NCBI GenBank assembly: GCA_013396755.1
Contig: VWZF01001682.1
Span: 293,883-357,882 of the forward strand
Direction of reading: 5' to 3'
Origin: Sclerurus mexicanus
Lineage: Eukaryota; Chordata; Aves; Passeriformes; Furnariidae
Length of the DNA: 64,000 nucleotides
The position numbers and the translations under genes were made by a program. Below are positions 12,101 through 27,100 of the stretch, piece by piece (position 1 is the stretch's first letter; each line of letters starts with the position of its first letter). A model generated the notes under the pieces. The model was not told the DNA's origin, ran no database searches, and saw only the letters and a list, made by a program, of their open reading frames with translations.

Positions 12101-15100
12101 CCCACAGAGGTCCGCTGTACATTTGGACTGTCTCAGGACCTGACAGCGGGGTAACTGTACATAGAGAAGCACATAGCTTTTTGTCAGATATCAGTCTGTT
12201 TAGATGGCATCAAAAGAAAAAAGGAAAAGTGGTATTTGGACATACTGATGGAAGCCTATCTATTTTTCAACCAGGTAAAAACTAATATGGTAAAATATTT
12301 ATATATATATATATATATATAGTTTCTCTATGTGTGTGTAATTCTGCACTTTTTTCATTTAGATTTTATAATGTAGGTACATACATAAAACTTGTTCTTA
12401 ATTCATAATATTCCTTCTCCTTGCATATCACAAATACATGTTTTCTTAAATATAGAATGTGGAGCATTTTCTTTACATGTCCCTTTTGTGACCAAGATAA
12501 CACTGCAACTTTTGACAACTACAATAAATACTTCGGGGTGTTTTTTGAGAATGATAACAGCTGTGATCTTCTACTGAGCAATACTGTCCTGCAAGTTTAT
12601 TCTTTTGAATGGAATTACTTGAATCTTCCATTTAGTTTCCTACTTTTGCATTTGTCCCGAACTCCTCTGCTTCATATTCTTGAGTCCTTGCTTCATATTC
12701 TAGGAAAAAAAAAAGCTGTTTAGAATTCCACTTTCTTAAAATTATCCAAGAAAACTATTATACTTTCTGTTGAATCATATTGAGTGCTTTTTAAACCCCA
12801 GTACAGTTCTTTTAGTGAAATAGATTTTCATTAAGAAGACCTAAGGAACATTTTAGTAAAACATAACAAAGATCCACAGATCTGCAGAGGTCTACTTACA
12901 AATGCATTGTCAGAACTGAGTAGGACATTCTACTATGTGCTATAAATTAGTACAACAAATTCAGATGCTTTCAGAAAGAACAACCATTGAGCTGCCATGC
13001 AAAGCCCAGACCAATGTGCGATAAGAAATTGAAATAATTTAATTCAAAATATTGTACTCTTGTAATTAACACAATGACATTGGAGCCATCATAATGACTT
13101 TGAAAGAATGCAAACCAGTATTGGTTTTCTTTTAACTTGTTTTCTTTATACTGCTAGAAAACACAAAGAATTTGTTTAGATGAAAACATAGAAGTGTTTG
13201 AGAATAAATTTTGGTGAACAGATAAATTCATTAAGATATGTTTCAAAATGAGGTAATATTGAAAAGTAGATTGTAACAGTAATAAAATAGAAGTATCATT
13301 GTGGTTACACTTTCATAAATTACTTTAATATGTGTCTTAATATTCAGATATAATTGAAAATGTATCTTATCCAAATTAGCTATTTTATCACCTGAGTTTT
13401 TATTTTACAATTTATAGTCAAAATTCATCTGAATTTTTTAAGTAGTAGCTCCTAAGAAGTAACAATACCTAGAAGAAAGTGAAATCAGTAGGGTGAACAT
13501 AGGCCTTTTATTTAAAAAAAGAAAAAAAAAAAGAGGGATGCGGGTGACACAAAGAATTGGTACTTTACAGTGTGGAAAAGACTGCTCATTTTTTTGCTTT
13601 GAGATTGAAGTTCAGCTGTCATCTGCCTCATGTAAAATGAATTGTCTTTGGATCAGAACTTACTTTGTGACCAAGTGAAGTCAATTTACCGAAATTCCTA
13701 TTCCTTACTTTTAAAAGTTTCGCTCCTTTTGTAGGATATCCTCCAAAACAGTATCTTGAGAGAACATGAACATCCACAAATTCCTGTTGATTCCTTCAAA
13801 ATTCAGTGTGATTTGGTCTAGTATTTCTATTTTAGTGTGACTCATTGCTGCATAATTAGCAGAGTACACATCATTTTTTTCGTTATTGTTACATATCTAG
13901 ATTTCTCTCTCATGGCTGTATTTTTGTTTTTATTAACTCTAGACTATCCAATAATGTAGCAGAACACTTAGTGTGAGAGAAACAGAGGAATACAGTGCAA
14001 TCATATATAGCCAAATGTTTTGTACTATTTTACCTTTCATTTATTTTCAGAAAAAGCACAGCTGACTTAAATGACCGGTGACTCAGTTGTATAATTCATA
14101 GTGCTGATGTATTCTTTAAATGAAAATTAAAATTTAACAGTTAGGATTTTCAGGAGGTTTGCTTTTGGATTCTTTTGTGAAGTGTGGTAAAACTGAGTAG
14201 CTCCTAGATACTCATATTCTCTTACCAGTTGACTGTGCTTTCTTGAGACTGAAGTGTTTGAATATGGCTGGCTTTAATCACTCGAGGACTTTTTGCTTTT
14301 AGTTCTTGTATAGCTAACTGAAAAATGACAGTTCTGCTTTGTTGTCAGTTCTTGTTTTTCATTTCCGTGTTGACTTTCAGTCAGCTGAAAAGGTTAACTG
14401 AAATGTAAGCAGAGAACATTGTTTAAAAAAGTGGGAATCCTAATTTTTGGCAAATTAAAGCAGTTATGTGATCATATTTCTGATGTTATTCCCAATGCTT
14501 TGGAAAAGCAAAAAAAAACCCCTTAAAATGGAACAGTTTGAGGTGTTAGTTATTATGCAGTCTTGAATTATTTCCCACATTTCCAGTAACTGATTTTACA
14601 AAGTTACCCTAGACAGAATGTGCACTAACAACATTTTCCCTAGAAAACCATAGTGAGAGCTGTTTTAGTATTCAGAATGTTCCCTAGTGAACAAAACTTT
14701 TCAGATTTATTTAGCATGTATCAGAATAGGCTTTGTTCTACATCAATTATTAAGGAATATAGGTAGGTCTTGACAGTTACCATAATATAAAAAATTCATT
14801 GTATACTCCAAGACCAAAATTGAAAATTAGATTGAAGCTGAGTAATGGAAGATGTGAATCACTTATTTCTAGAAAAGTGGTACAAAAGTAGTTAGTTTTT
14901 TTTAGTACAAAATCACAACTTCAAAAATACAGTTTCATTTGGACTGAACTTAAGACTAAGATTCCTCTCTCTGTAAAAATAAAAAGTGGGAAATAAATAT
15001 TTTAAAAAAATTTGCTCTTGATAGTATGGATCATCAAGTGAAATATGTCTTTTTTGCAGGTGTCAAATTAGATATTTAATGGCCTGTTTTGGCTACAAAA

Positions 15101-18100
15101 TCTATAAACACTTCATAATTGCACACATAGTTTTGAGGAAGATAAAAGTCTAAAGGCTTCATAGAAACTTTGACTGCCACAGTTTTGTTCTAGTTCATAC
15201 TGCCTTTATTTTGCCTGTGTTTGCTGCGGTGTCCAGGTTTACTTACACTCAAATGATTGTATTTTAGGCTGTGCTGTGGGCCTTTACTCATAAAAGTATT
15301 TAGAACAATGTATATGATTTCACATACTTTCCTGTAAAATTATGTTAATAAACCTGACAGCTATTTCTGTTTTCTGGTATATTAAAAATAAAGTCAGATC
15401 TAATGGAACCAGAACTACTTTAAGTCAAATATTGCAAAGCCAGCTTCATTAATTTCACTGGTGCAGACAGTAGAGCAGGCTAGTGAAAATTTCAGGGAGA
15501 GATAAAGAATTATATTTTTGAACCTTATAACTATTGAAAGGATGTACTTGATTTCATTTTTAAATAATTTGTTTTCCTGTGCACTTAAAGGTTCTAAAAA
15601 TCAGAAACATGTCTTAAGACCAGAGTCTCTTGAAGGAACAGATGAAGAGGATCCAGTTACAGCGCTGGAGTGGGACCCTTTGTCTACTGATTACCTTCTT
15701 GTTGCTAATTTACATAATGGTATTCGACTAGTTGATTCTGAATCTCTGTCCTGTATCACAGCTTTTAGTTTTCCCAGTTCAGCAGCATCTATTCAGTGTT
15801 TAGCCTGGGTTTCTAGTGCACCTGGAATGTTTATAACTGGAGGTAAGACTTTTATTTCCTGATTTATACTAAGGTAATAAATACAGGATTGAATCTTCAA
15901 AATTGATACTCTAAGTTTGATCTTTCTGTTTCTTAGCATTTCTACAAATGAAAGGATACAAGACCCCAACATAAAACTAGAAAATAATAGAAAACTACAC
16001 TTAGGTTTTACTTGTTTAAAATTTCTTGTGTACATAAACAAGCAACTTTCTTTTTTATACTAAATAGTATTTTTCTCATGCACAGTTTAGTAACATATAT
16101 ATGAGTTACTTGGGAATAGGAATAAAAATGCATTTTACTAATGGATGTCACTTTGAAGATTTAAAAAAGAAAAAAAAAGAAAATTATCTATTTCCTGCCT
16201 CTTTTCTACACCATAGACATTACTGCTCAAGTTGAACTAATGAATAAGGAAACTAATACTGTGAGAATATTTTATAATGAGAAAGGTTCAGTAGAATTTA
16301 TCTATGTTTAAATAGCTACTGTTAATAGTTGTTGTTGTTAATAGTGGTATTGCCATGGAGGTAAATAGAGGATAAATAGGATATTACCATGGAGGTTGCA
16401 CTGAATGATCTTCAGAGGTCCCGTCCAGCCCTAAATGTTCTGTGATTCTATGGAGATGACAGTGCCTGCTTATAAAATTGTTTTAGGATTTGAAGTATAA
16501 TTCATTGTTGTATTTTTGCATAATTCAGTCCTTAAACAACATACCTTTGTGTTTTGTTTGTTGGTTTGTTTTTTTTTTTAAACCTCAGATTCTCAGGTTG
16601 GTGTGTTACGTATTTGGAATGTTTCACGTACAACACCTATAGATAATTTTAAGTTGAAGCAAACTGGTTTCCATGGTTTGCATGTGCTAAGTTCTCCTCC
16701 AAAGAAAAAGCGTAAGTGTAATTTTGATTGTTATTCGTTGTAATGGCTGCCAGTTAAGAAAATCTTGTTTATGAGTCTTATTATGTCCAAGTCAATCTCT
16801 GTAAATTTGGTCAGTTCTCTAGTTCTAAATTAAACAAAGTACCTCTGCTGCTGGTGGACTAGACAAATGCATGAAGGATCAAGCACTTTATAAGATCTTT
16901 CTCCAACAGGCCAGGCTTCATACTGGAATTCTCCATGTCTTTTATTTTAAATCTCATTGGAATACAAAACATTTTACTCTTTATAGTTGTTACTTATTAA
17001 TGAAATAAGAAATAATCTTCTCTGTTTATGTCTTTTGCTTTATTTTGTTAAGCATGCTCATCACAGTATCCTACTAAAAATCACCATACATCTTCAACAA
17101 GTGAGGCTGTTCCTCCTCCAACTTTAACCCAAAACCAAGCATTTTCTCTTCCTCCTGGTCACACGGTCTGTTGCTTCATTGATGGCGGAGTGGGGCTTTA
17201 TGACATGGGAGCCAAAAAGTGGGATTTCCTTAGAGATTTGGTATGGTTCATCTCTGTCTTTGAAATGAGGGTTTATTTGCCTTATGCTCTCTCTTCTAAC
17301 AGAAAAAAAATGAGGAGTGAGGTCTTTGCAGTACTGTAAAGCAGTTCCTATCATTAAAGAGTCTAAATTTCTGGGAAACAAAATGACAGTTCTAAAGTTG
17401 AACATAATTCTTTATTGCAAAGGACTGAATCTTGTTGGAAGTATTCTGGTTGTTTGTTTTCATCCAGAAATAAAGATTTAAGGACTTGCTGTTTGTTTGC
17501 CTGTCTGTTTGTTTGGTTTTAAGTAAAATTTTAATTTGATGAGCTTCTCAGAAATATTTTGGAACTCTTAATTGACCTGACTGGTCAATTGAATACAATA
17601 TATTTTAGAGTTTGATCTAGAGTTGGTCTTATGAAAAAAATAAAATGTAATAAAAATGGATTAAATATTTCTTTCATTTAAGGGACATGTTGAGACCATC
17701 TTTGATTGCAAATTCAAACCTGATAACCCTGATCTTCTTGCTACAGCTTCATTTGATGGCACAATAAAAGTTTGGGACATAAATACTTTATCAGCAGTTT
17801 ATACATCTCCTGGTAATGAGGGGGTTATTTATTCCATTTCTTGGGCTCCAGGTAAGAATATTTTGCTTTACGTCTAAATGTTCTTTGAAATAGTATTGAC
17901 TGCAAAACTTATATAAAAGTATTAGTTTTAGGCAGAAGGGTGTCTTATGAGGTTTAACAAAACTAAATTATCTTTGATACTGGTAGAACTAAATGCTTCA
18001 GACCTTGCTGAGGCTTACCCTTATGAGTAATTGTCCCAGGTTTTTTTGGGGGAAAAATAATAAAAGTAAATTTAAGCCAGCTGGAAGCATGTGCTTCAGC

Positions 18101-21100
18101 TTCCCTCCTTACCATCCTGTCCTAAAGCTTATGTCCCTTCCAGCCAGAACTTTTGCTGCTTCTTCCGCATCCCTTGCTGCTAGACAGTTCTTCTCTGCCC
18201 TGTACTTTATCCCTAATATATAATCCAATGCATGCCACCATTTGTGTTTGGTCTCAGAAGACCTTTGAAAAAAGTGATTACTCTTTTCTTTCTTCCTGCT
18301 CCCCATCACTCTTCTACCTGAATCTCTTCCCATTTTATATATTTACCTTGCTAGACTCCTCCTGCATAGATTGTCTTCTCTGCCTCTGAACCTTGGAATA
18401 AAATAACAGTGAAAGCTTTCCTATAAATGTACCATTTATAGCTATATTGGGATAGAGACTCACTACGGTGAGGAGAATTTGCTGGCTTTTGGGTTAGGCC
18501 AGAATTCAGTTTTCAGGTTCTCACTGTGGAATTATGCGTTCAGATTTTTGGCCCTGTAGAGTGTGGTTACAGATTCATGTACTTTTGTTGGAGGGCTTAG
18601 GTGCTGCAGTGGTGCAAGATTAAGAAAACAAAGTACTGTTAGATCTTCTGTCACATTTTTATGATTTGTCTTAGTACATAGTGAGTTGTAAAGGAAAATG
18701 CTCTATTTGCTAAAACTTAAAGGTTGAAACTTTGTATCTCTTTTTCAGTTTGAATCATATGCCTCATGGTTACTATTTTCTTAAGGGCAAGACTTTCAGC
18801 AGGCAGTGAGAATATTTTTTACAGCAATACAACTTTTCTTTTGCTTTTCCTCAAAACAAAAATGTAAAAAACCAGGTCAGGCTTTTTCTGAAATTGATAT
18901 TTGTGACTTAGTAGCAAATGCTGGCCTTAAACTGTGGAGAACTCTTGTTTATGTGCCATTGATGTCTTCTGTTTATGTCACATTTCTTCAATTTAAAGTA
19001 GAAACACAGTCAAGCAATATTGCCATTGTATAATTATCATGATGTTTTAAAGATATCTCTCTTTTTAAAGGAGATCTGAACTGCATAGCAGGTGCAACAT
19101 CCCGAAATGGTGGCTTCATCTGGGATGTTCGAAAAGGCAAAATGATAACCAGATTCAATGAGGTAAGATTATTTTATTTGTCTATATGAAATGTAAATCG
19201 GTTATTTCCTCTAGTGTCAATAAACAGAGATGAGTCAAAGTTTGTATGTTTTTAAAAGGTGCTATAATATAAAAGTCTATAGAATTATGTGGGTGCTGGT
19301 TTACCTGTGTGGCAGAAGTGGTTTTTATCCTCAGACTGGATTTGTGACATGAGAATGATGAAGCACCAGATGGTCTCCGTTATCTTAAAATTGGTCCTGT
19401 AGGGATACACGACAAAAGCATAGCTGATTCCTTCTTAAATGTGTAAATGTATATGGACATATAGACTCGGCATCAAAATGAAAACTGTGTTCTGTGTTTT
19501 CAAACATAAGGCTTTCCATCCCTGAAGTTTAGCTCAATAAAGCTCCATTTTGCAGCTCACTAAACAGTATGCCTCGTTCAGAATCTTGCCTTATATTACT
19601 TGAAATCTATCCAGGCATTTTGAAGTCCTGAAACAGTAGTATAACTTTTATTGGCAAAAGGAGCTGTGTACTACATTGTAGTATTCTACACTCTTTTGTG
19701 TATTCTTAGTATATAGCTGTAATCTTCAGATTAATCTCCAGCAGATGTCAGGCTAGTTAAAATCCTGCACAAGAGCCAGGGTCTGTGACTTTGAGACTAC
19801 TTGCAGCTGCCTGTAGAAAGCTTCACCAACTTCTTCCTCCTGATCAGGCAGCCTGTAGCAAACACCCACAACAGTTTCACCCTTAGTAGTCTACCCTTTT
19901 ATCCTAACCCATAAGGTCTCAACTTGTTCATCATCCACCCCAAGACAGAGGTCGATACTTTCTAAGTGTTGCCTCACTCAGGGGGCAATTTCACCCATGT
20001 GACTGCCTGGTCTGTCTTCGTTAAACATCATGTAGTCCTTCACAACATTCCAGTCATGCAGGCTGTCATGCACTGTGTCTCTATAATTGCAGTGAGGTCA
20101 AAGGGCTGTGCCTGCACACAGATCTGATTCAGCCTGTTTGTTCCCCGTACTGTATGCATTGGTGTACAGGCACTTTATAGAAGTATTTGATTGTGTCAAT
20201 ATCCCAGTGGGGGTGCAAAGGGTTGCCCCATAGTCCTGTTTAATGTTTATGTCTTTGGCTGCTTGTGCTTGCTCCAGGTATTCCCTGTTAAGCCTCCTTA
20301 TACTACTAGGGTGGTTGCTATTGTTCTCCCCTTCCCTACACCTTTTCTCTGGCAAGCCTGTCCCTGTCCTCTTTCCAATCTAGTTTAAAGCTCTCTCAAT
20401 GAGCCCTGCTAACTCCTGAGCTAGGATCTTTTCTCCCCATTGGGACAGGTGGACCCCATTTGTTGCCAGCAGGCTTGATGTTGTAGAAACTGACCCATGA
20501 TCAAAACCTCCAAAATTCTGTTGGTAACACTAGTCTCAAAGCCAGATGTCCAACTGCGTGATTTTCCTGTTTCTTGCCTCATCATTCCCTGCAACTGACA
20601 GGACAGAAGAGAACCCATCTTGTGCTTCAGATCCCTTGACCAGTTGTCCCAAAGCCCAGAGTTCCCTCTTGATTGCCCATAACATTTTTTATTTAAGCTT
20701 CAGGTTTATATAGTTTTGGATTGCTTATTCTTCAACTTTACCCAGTTTTGCCTCTCGGATCCTGGAGCATACAGCAATTTTACTATCTCCATGGTCCCAA
20801 TTTTTTGGACTTGGGTTCTCAAATATCCTGGATTTATTGGGTACTCACTATAGTGTGATTTTGTACAATATACTTTACTGGGAGAAAAGGGCTGAAGCCC
20901 ATAGGAGAATAAAATAAAAAATATGAATCAATAGATGAGAGAAAAAGGGGGTGAATTATTTCTTATTGATAGGTATTTTGCATTTTTTGAAGCATGGAAA
21001 GAATGGAATCTTCTGCATTGCCTGGAGTCATAAAGATTCCAAAAGAATAGCAACCTGCAGCAGTGATGGATTTTGGTGAGTGTTATTGGAAGAAAATAAA

Positions 21101-24100
21101 AATTGCTAAATGCACTTCTCAAGTTCATAGATTTTGATAGTGATTGATTTTAAAACTTTTTTTACTGGACAAAACTTGAATTACATTAGCCTCCTGTACT
21201 TGTAAGGGTATGTTTTTCATGATTTTAAGAAAAAAATAAAGGAAATATTTGCAAAAGGAATAGTGTTTAAGGCACTCTGATAATGAAACTAAATACTGAT
21301 TTTTCTTTAGTCAGGAATATCCTTCTAGATTTCTTGTCTGTAGAGGACATTTTTCAAAAGCTATCCAACTTGACTTGTCTTCATTTTTTATTTATTTATT
21401 TTTTAAGTTTGTTGTTTCAAAGACTGGAAAGCTGTTTCTAAAAAACCGGTTTAGAACAAAGTAATTGTACTATTACAGGAGTATAATGCCTTATTTCTAA
21501 AAACATGAATGTACATTGAGAACAATTTTGCATATATTGTGTTTTAGCACTTCTTAAAAATCCTTCTTTATTTGTTTCCTCTGGTACCTATGTCATTACA
21601 GCTCAGACATAATGGGCATAAATGTTAAAAAACTATCAACTTTCTCTTTTTTTTTTCCCTTTTAAATTCCTGAAGATCTATTTGTACCTTAAAGCCATAA
21701 CTTCAACTTCAATTTTGGGCTATGAGGATCTTTTCAAGAAGGAGGTACTATAGTGGACATCTTCACAGCCCCTCTGACGGAACATGGACACTGACATCTA
21801 GTCAGATATTTTCTTGGGAAATACATAGTTAGCCTTGCAGTTGAGGGGTTGATATTGTTTATAAATATTTCTCATATTCCTTCTGTATATCTTTTTTTTT
21901 TTTTAATCTGTCTTATTTGCACAGAATAAAACTTAATTTTGGGTAGCTTACTCATTTTTTTTCCTTACAATATTACATTGTAATTGTTTTCAGTATTATT
22001 CGAACCATTGATGGCAATGTTCTTCACAAGTACAAACATCCAGCTGCAGTGTTTGGCTGTGATTGGAGTCAAAACAACAAGTAAGTAACAATTAACCCAA
22101 AGAATTGACAATATTTACTATTTAAATTGATTGCCAGTAAAGTAACACAAAATTATTTAGAATGTGATATTCACTGTGATAGTAAAACACTGATATTATC
22201 TGTTTCACAGTAGGGTATGCCTGTAGTAGCTCAGTATTCCCGGTAGTGTATCTCATTGACCACCATGAACTTCTTAACTTTCAAAGGTGGATCTTTTCAC
22301 ATATATGAGAGAAAAAAAAAATTCTCTAGCTGAATATATTGGGGGGGGGGACAGGGGGGAGCAGACATTCAATACCGGGAAAAAGGCAGTTAGACTGGCT
22401 TCCTTGTAATGACTGCTAAGCTGAAGATGTAGCAGGCAACTAAATACTCTACGGTATATGTTAATTTTGTGGATAATTCCTAATAATGACATGAGAGCTT
22501 TTTGTCTGATTTAGTGTATTTAATTGGATTATCAATAATTACCTTGTCTCTTGAAGAGACAAAGGAGAAGGAAAAATGTGCTATTTTTGAAAGTAAATGG
22601 CAAATTACACATCATATTTATTTTTAAATTAAAAAAGCATTGAACATCTCTGTGACCAAGGATTTTGGTATTTATATTTTGCAGAGATATGATAGCTACT
22701 GGTTGTGAGGATAAAAATGTTCGTGTTTACTACTTGGCAACCAGCTCTGATCAGCCACTGAAAGTTTTTACGGGGCATACTGCAAAAGTGTTTCATGTAC
22801 GGTGGTCTCCTCTGAGAGAAGGAATCCTCTGCAGTGGCTCTGATGATGGGTTTGTATTTCTGAACTGTTAGAAAACTTAAAAAATCAGGCATAGCTATTA
22901 GAGAAACTCAAGATCTTTATTTGTAGTGGTGTTGGCACCTTCAAAAACTTTTTGAATGCATAATAATCTAAATCTAAAGAAACAGGTCTAAAGAAACAGG
23001 TGCAAGACCTGTTCTTAATTGATGTTTTTCAAAAGTATGCTTAAGTGGAATCTGCAGAGATTTTTAATCAGTGCTAGATATTTCTGTTTTGTTGGTTTGA
23101 TTACATCTTTTTGCGGGGAGAGCACATCAGTCCATGGTAAGCAGGAAAAAGGATTTTTCTATGACTCTAAACCACTTCTCTGCAGAGTATACAAAATATT
23201 TTTGTGAAGGCTTGCAAGTTTTGAGTATTGGCTTCTACTGCTTTTCCCATTATCATTCGTTAGAGGTTTATGCATGGGGCAAAATCTGTTAGTTCATAGT
23301 GTAGTGATTCATGACAGAAAACAACTTCACAGCAAACTTCTTGACAGCAAAATACATTGAATGGAGTGGCCCTAGAGTTGAACCTTGAGGAGCACTCCTG
23401 GTGACCAGTTGCTAGCCAGATTTAGCCCCATTCATGACAACTCTTTGAGCCCTGATGGTCAGCCTGTCCTTCATCCACTGCACGATGAACCTGCTTATCC
23501 ACTGTTGGAGAACTTGTCCAGAATGATGCTGTGAGGGACAGTATCTGAACTCTTACTAAAACTGAGAGAAACTACATCCAGCACCTTCACTTCATCCACT
23601 GGTCAGGTGACCTTGTCATAGAAGGAAATCTAATTAGTTAACTGGGACTTTCCCTTTCTGAGCCCATGTTGACTGTGCCTGTGCCTGATGATTGCATTAT
23701 TGTTTAAATGCCTTTCAATAGTACCCAGTATGATCTCCACATTTTTTTCCAGGAACTGAGGTTAACAGATCTGTAATTTCCTGGGTCTTGTTGAAGCCAT
23801 AGGAAAGATTTTACAGTTTTGATTTGTTTTTCTGTATTTTTTTTCCACTTGAGAGTCCTAGCAGAAAAATTTATTGCATGCGCAGGCATATGGCCAACTT
23901 TTTTTCTATCACTGACATGCAAGTCGATGGTGCATGTCAGATTCTGAAAGACTATATAGTAGATGTAATAGCTGCTCACTCTGATGAATGGTCTTTAGTG
24001 TATTTTGTACCCCATCGTAAACCTGAAGGGCGTTGACTTAAACCTGTCCTATTTAAATTTCTAAAAATATATTGTAAATAATCTGCTAAATTTGAAGCTT

Positions 24101-27100
24101 AGAATGTTGCTGAAGTAGAGAGACAATTATATTTTGATAGATGATTTAATTTGATGGACATTGGTCTTTTTTTATCCTGTTTCAGTACTGTTCGAATATG
24201 GGATTATACACAGGATGCTTGTATAAATGTTCTTAGTGGACATACAGCTCCAGTACGGGGACTGATGTGGAATCCTGAAATTCCTTACCTTCTAGTATCT
24301 GGAAGTTGGGACTATACAATTCGAGTCTGGGACACAAGAGATGGAACATGTTTGGACACAGTTTATGATCATGGCGCAGATGTATATGGTAATTTTTTAA
24401 AATTTATTTGTGTATTGAAATGCATTGTAATATATTTTAAAATTTATAAAGTAATTTAATCAAGTGGGTTGTTAGATAAACTTATTTGACTACATTTTTA
24501 AATGCCCTCTCTACTAGGATTAACATGCCATCCTAGTCGTCCATTTACTATGGCATCCTGCTCTCGTGATTCCACTGTGAGACTCTGGTCATTGACACCT
24601 CTTATAAACCCTCTTCAAATAAATATCTTAGCAGATAGATGTTGGGATGATATTATTGGTAATACAGGTAAGCAAATTGTATATACCATTGTTTTAATTA
24701 TATTACTATTCTTATTATTTTTTTCTTTGGTTATTATTATTTTTTTAATTTTCATGTATGAATCTTTGTGTGTGTTAGATCGTGCTGTGGAATCTGGTGC
24801 TCCTCCTTTGCTGTGTGGTAAAGTTTCCAGGGATATTAAACAAGAATTGGAAAAATTGTCAGGAAATCCTCGAGGAAAAAAACTAAGGTGGTTTTCAGAA
24901 TGTTTTTCAGTAAGTATTCTGCAAACCTAAGTATGCTGTCACTATGCATGACTTTTTCTTCTGAAGTCAATCTCCAAAACTGAAATTTTTCTTTACCATT
25001 TTTTTCCTCTCTTTTTGAAGGGACCTCAGAAAATATGTAGAAATAAGATCTATTTCTTACGAGTTCTGCATATAAAAATGTCCATGACTGAATTTTTTGT
25101 CACTTGTGAAAACCAGTTTTTTGCGAAGTGAAATTAGTGGGATAATTTAATTTTCTCTAGGAAAGGTTTAATTTGACAAGAATTAGCTATTCAAGAAAAT
25201 GAAAATAGGTGTTTTATCAAACTATGTTAGAGTTTTTAATTTTAGCTTACCAGAAGGACACCATTTATTACTGGTAAGATTTGAACTGCCCAAGTGTCTG
25301 TGCCCAAACTGCAGGATTACATTCTGGGAGTGTAGATCTGAATGATCCATGCCCCAGCATCCATCTGTTGTCTTTGCTCCATTCCACAGTAATATTTCCT
25401 ATAAATTGCTGCAGCCTCTCAGGGCAATTGAGCTAAAAAGATTAACTACTGGGTTCCTGGGACTGTTTACCTGTATAGGTAATTTGGGGTAGAACAAGGA
25501 CAAAAATTACCTGGAACTACAGATTGTGTTAAGCACTGTTGTAATTTAAGTCAGTACACTGATCGACAAAGATCTAGTTAATCCAAAGCATTTTTAATGA
25601 TTTCTAGCTAAATTCAAGTGTATGATTTAGAAATGATGAAATGGCCTTCCTCAATTTCAAATCTGGGCATTTTATAGTTTATTAAAAGTATGTTTTATGG
25701 AATTCCTTGTTTCACAGAAGTTATAAATTTTTATATCCCATGTTGATTTGAAAGTAAAACTGTTACAAGAATATTAGAATTTTCCAAGAACAAAAGCTTT
25801 TTTGTTCAGCTATACTCAGTGCTTTTTGAGTCCAGAAAATGAGGTACTGTGCTAAACCATGTGGAGTTAAATAAGAGCTTTAAGGGACAGAAAAAAGAAT
25901 ATTTTTTTGGTTTAGGGTTTGTTGTTTGGTTTAGGGTTTTTTTCTAGTAGGATTTTATGCTTTTTACCAGCTCAGAAATAATTAGACTTCTAAACTTGTA
26001 ATCCTGTTATTCTTAGGAAAGCTCCTTCAGGTCAAAGGTTTAATGATTTTATTTTTTGTTCTAAGCTTTTAAATACTCACTCTCTTCTAGACCTCCTTCA
26101 GTGTTAAACTGTTGTCCTAGTTCTACAGGATTGATTCAAAGGCTAGACCAATGGAAATGCTTAAATTTATTTTAAAAAATCATCTTGATGACCTGCAAGC
26201 TTCTGTGCATATACAGTTATACCTTATGTGTCTATTTTAATGTTAAGAAAGTAAACCAGGTTGTGGCAGTCACTCATTGGAACTGTGTTTTTACCTGGCC
26301 CATGTCTTTACTTTAAAAAAAACAGTACAAGTACTGGGGCAGTTCTTGCATTCCAGCAGCTGAATGCCGTTTTATGCCAGCAGCAGCCACAAAATAGCAT
26401 GTATTTCTTTGGGAGCAAAAGGGAGAACTCTAATGTCAAGCCCATAGCCATTGCTATGTCCACACATAAGCAAATATTTACATTCATGGATCTCACTGTA
26501 TCTGTACAGCATTTGAGAAGACTGAAAGACTTACAGTATCTTGAACTAATTCATGTCTTTATAATAAAGATTCTAATATTTAAATGATCTGAAATTGTGT
26601 TTTTTGGAGTTGACTGACAAATGTTTTCCCATGTCTTTGTAAATTCAAGTTTCTCTCTTGAATTTTACTGTGATACAACTCTTCTTTTCTAATGATTTCA
26701 GCCTCCTGGAGGCAGCAAAAATTTATGGGATTTGGTTGCTGTAATAAAAGGACAGGATGACAGCTTGCTTCCACAAAACTACTGCAAAGGAATTATGCAT
26801 ATGAAACATCTCACTAGATTTAGAATGGTAAGTGAAGCATAAACAGCATGTGAAAGTGGTTGTTAGTCCATATAGTATTTCACTCTTCAAAAGTAACGTT
26901 TAATGCTTTACAAAAGGTTCACAATTTATTTCATGGCTAAAGATATTTGTGCAATACCAGTTCTCTCTGCAATACCAGTCTGTTACAATAGTATCTAAGT
27001 CTGGGTGACTTCATACTCATACTGCATGCTGAGTGTTAAAATGCTAGGTTACAGTTATTAACTAGAAAATCATTTTTCAAGATAATTAAAGGAAATTGCT

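Noticed and set aside
20098..20355. Minus-strand open frame with protein-like sequence
   Set aside because: Its residues match the CR1 ORF1/ORF2 boundary; it is part of a dead LINE, not a host gene.
23704..23979. Minus-strand open frame of 91 codons
   Set aside because: Contains QDPGNYRSVNLSS, the CR1 reverse-transcriptase signature, fused by chance to intron sequence.
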